Source: Fervidobacterium pennivorans DSM 9078 (GTDB lineage Bacteria > Thermotogota > Thermotogae > Thermotogales > Fervidobacteriaceae). From it: a stretch of DNA of 64,000 nucleotides. Below are positions 62,012-64,000 of the stretch, one piece after another. The notes under the pieces are model-generated. The model was not told where the DNA came from, did no database searches, and saw only the letters and a program-made list of their open reading frames with translations. Numbering within the stretch: position 1 is the first letter of the stretch; every line of letters begins with the position of its first letter. The stretch is taken from assembly GCF_000235405.2 (NCBI RefSeq), contig NC_017095.1, positions 1,265,501 to 1,329,500 of the forward strand. Direction: 5' to 3'. The translations under genes were made by a program, and so were the position numbers.

Positions 62012-64000
62012 TCACTTGAAATAAGCACTTAATTCTCTTATATACTGTCCTGACGGATATAATTTCTTATAAACTTCGTACTTCTTTGCTGCTTGCTCTT
62101 TTTGACCTAATTCGATATAACTAAGGATTTCGTAGTAGTACATGTCTTCTTTAAAGTAAACATCTAAGTTTTCTATAAGCGGTTCTATGTAAGAGAAAAT
62201 CGCTACAGCATTTCCATATTGTCCTTCCACGTAGAATCTCAGACCTATCAAGAATAACTCTCTTAAGTCTTTCGTTTGCTTAAGAATTTGTTCAACAACT
62301 TCGTTTTGCTGAGACGAATTTACAGTCTTTTGCTCGACAACCTGCTGATTTTGTGAAGTAGAATTTGTCGAAGCATATGTAAGTTCCAATAAAGTCACAG
62401 AACCTTGTTCAAGAGTTTTTATGGTTTCCTTTGAGCTGGATAGTCCTGAAGAAACAACAGAGGTTTCATTCTCATTTAAAACTGAAGACTCAGAATTCTT
62501 TTGAGTAGAGGACAATATCTCTAATATTTTTGAGACATTTGATTTTAGTACTTCAAGATCTTTTTTTACATCATTGTCCAAAACACTTTGTTCTCTAGAC
62601 TTCGCCACTGTTTCTTTGCTAGAAATCTCTTCCGATAACTTTTCTATCATCAGCGAAAGCTTATCAAACTTTTGTTCAAATTCCAAGATTTTTTCTGTAA
62701 GGTCTCCGCTGGCTTGACTGCTCTGCTCCTTAGCAGTTCCAGTCTGTTCTTTAATTTGCAAAACTTCTGAATAAAGAATGCTTATAGACTGCGACAGTGT
62801 TTCCAAACGTTTTTGAATTGCATCCAGTGACAGAATAAAGCTCCCCTGGTCATTTGTGGTTTTTGATGAATCTGCCGATTGGGAACTAAGCTGAGTAATC
62901 TGAGAAGAAATTTCACCCAACCTTGCCATAATGTTTTTCATACTTTCGTCAAGTTTTGCTTTCACAAGTTCCATCACGCTATCTTCTATCCTACCTAAAC
63001 GCGTTTTAACAATAGCAAGTTCAGAATATATTCTTTCAAAATCATTAGAAGAAGACAAAGAGGCAGATTTTGCCGACGATGTTGTTTTCAAACCCTCTAA
63101 TTTTCCTTCAAGAGACGCTATCCTTTCTTTTAGCGTCCTTACCTGCATACTAAGCTCTTTCAAAGCTGTGTCATCGTACTTTACAATTGTGGTCTGCGAA
63201 CCGGAATTACCAGTCGAAACTCCTTTGTTCAAGCTCTCAGCAACTTGGGATATTTCTCTCTCAACGCCAGATAATTTTTCGTTTATCAGAGACAGCTGAT
63301 CTGATAATGCTTTTGGTAAATCATTGTTCGAGACTTGCGTTGGATTTTCAAGCTTTTTGTTTATATAATCAAGGCTGGTTTTCACAACTTCCAAAGTCTT
63401 TGACAGTTCCTCGTATTTTTTAGTAATGTCGTTTGTATACCCTTCTATTTTTCCTTGAAGATTGGACATACTCTTTTCCAATTTTCCAAGTTGCAAAGTT
63501 CCAGATTTGGTGAAGTTCATAAAGGACACAACTAAGTTTACCAAAACCACTATGAAGATGACCAAAGTCAACGTAGGAAAAAGGAACGTGCCCAATGATT
63601 TTTGTTTCTTAACTTGGGTGAGAACAGGGTGTGTTTTATCAAGCTGGCTGAGTATTTCAGACAATAGTTGTATTTTCTTTTTATCCCCACGCTTTAACGC
63701 TGTTAAAAGTTCCATAGCGATGATTTCTATAACTTGAGGAAACTCCTTCTTTATTCTCTGAACTTCAGCGATAACTATTGGATAGTTCTCCTCATTAAAC
63801 TCTTTGAGAATCTTCTCAAGTGCTTCTGAAACTTTGCTGACGTCTTTTTCTATGTTTTCAACGATATGTATATAAAGCTCTTGTCGTTCTTTTGGCATGA
63901 AATTGAATATCTCAACAGCTCTTGCATAATTCCCAGCCTTTACTTCCAATTCAAATAACAAATGGTTGTATTTCTTACCAAGTGCCTCCAATATGTTTCT
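62012..64000 (-). CDS. Membrane-anchored coiled-coil/TPR-like protein (5' end beyond window)
   Basis: At least 660 residues; the frame is open to the window edge, so the first part is missing and the TTG at 63991 need not be the start. Helical repeats in the first 120 residues look TPR-like; one membrane helix follows (FPTLTLVIFIVVLVNLVVSFM); then about 350 residues of heptad-rich coiled coil with Ser/Gln-rich breaks; the last 80 residues form another TPR-like part (FYVEGQYGNAVAIFSYIEPL). It is probably an envelope-spanning structural protein. No known family. Confidence 0.6.
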   Translation of the reverse strand, partial: RNILEALGKKYNHLLFELEVKAGNYARAVEIFNFMPKERQELYIHIVENIEKDVSKVSEALEKILKEFNEENYPIVIAEVQRIKKEFPQVIEIIAMELLTALKRGDKKKIQLLSEILSQLDKTHPVLTQVKKQKSLGTFLFPTLTLVIFIVVLVNLVVSFMNFTKSGTLQLGKLEKSMSNLQGKIEGYTNDITKKYEELSKTLEVVKTSLDYINKKLENPTQVSNNDLPKALSDQLSLINEKLSGVEREISQVAESLNKGVSTGNSGSQTTIVKYDDTALKELSMQVRTLKERIASLEGKLEGLKTTSSAKSASLSSSNDFERIYSELAIVKTRLGRIEDSVMELVKAKLDESMKNIMARLGEISSQITQLSSQSADSSKTTNDQGSFILSLDAIQKRLETLSQSISILYSEVLQIKEQTGTAKEQSSQASGDLTEKILEFEQKFDKLSLMIEKLSEEISSKETVAKSREQSVLDNDVKKDLEVLKSNVSKILEILSSTQKNSESSVLNENETSVVSSGLSSSKETIKTLEQGSVTLLELTYASTNSTSQNQQVVEQKTVNSSQQNEVVEQILKQTKDLRELFLIGLRFYVEGQYGNAVAIFSYIEPLIENLDVYFKEDMYYYEILSYIELGQKEQAAKKYEVYKKLYPSGQYIRELSAYFK

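Overview
The window looks like a thermophilic member of the Thermotogota, most likely Fervidobacterium or a close relative. This is inferred from gene content and protein style (a trmB with a long C-terminal extension, spoVS in a non-sporeformer, rpmH overlapping rnpA, several LacI/ABC sugar loci); no rRNA is present to confirm it. Coding density is very high, short overlaps are common, and GTG/TTG starts are frequent. There is one insertion sequence and no CRISPR array or prophage.

Layout. 1-2.8 kb (minus): AEC transporter (partial), outer-membrane-type protein, small protein, NlpC/P60 hydrolase. 3.1-6.2 kb (plus): a sugar ABC transporter without ATPase, behind a LacI-type palindrome. 6.4-10 kb (plus): three alpha/beta hydrolases. 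10-14.4 kb (minus): four pilin-like proteins and an FG-GAP protein. 14.5-15.9 kb: M20 dipeptidase. 16-29.4 kb (minus): a 12-gene carbohydrate operon. 29.7-31.9 kb (minus): GNAT, TauE/SafE-type exporter, VIT1-like transporter. 32.1-36.6 kb (plus): eight tRNAs, rpmH-rnpA-yidD-yidC-jag, a cupin and spoVS. 36.7-64 kb (almost all minus): housekeeping genes, including trpB2 with an attenuator leader, truB, pheS, topA, alr, pyk, gcvH, recG, rlmB, mazG, gpsA and trmB, interrupted by an intact IS element.

The most interesting system is the 15952-29407 operon. It encodes an ABC sugar importer, a GPH symporter, an EamA exporter, an iron alcohol dehydrogenase, a split transketolase, a YihQ-type GH31 glycosidase, an L-fucose-isomerase-like protein, an RpiB/LacAB-like isomerase and a LacI regulator, with no sugar kinase, aldolase or transaldolase. 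This is the gene complement expected for the transketolase route of sulfoglycolysis (sulfo-TK: sulfoquinovose -> sulfofructose -> sulfoerythrose -> sulfoacetaldehyde -> isethionate). Two identical operator-like sites precede it, and a TauE/SafE-family exporter lies just upstream. A caution: the GH31 has Gln where the E. coli enzyme has its sulfonate-binding Arg, so the substrate needs testing.

Second, trpB2 is preceded by a 39-codon leader peptide with three consecutive Trp codons and mutually exclusive antiterminator and terminator hairpins, a textbook attenuator. Third, an IS6-like element with an intact 8-bp target duplication has separated gcvH from its apparent promoter.
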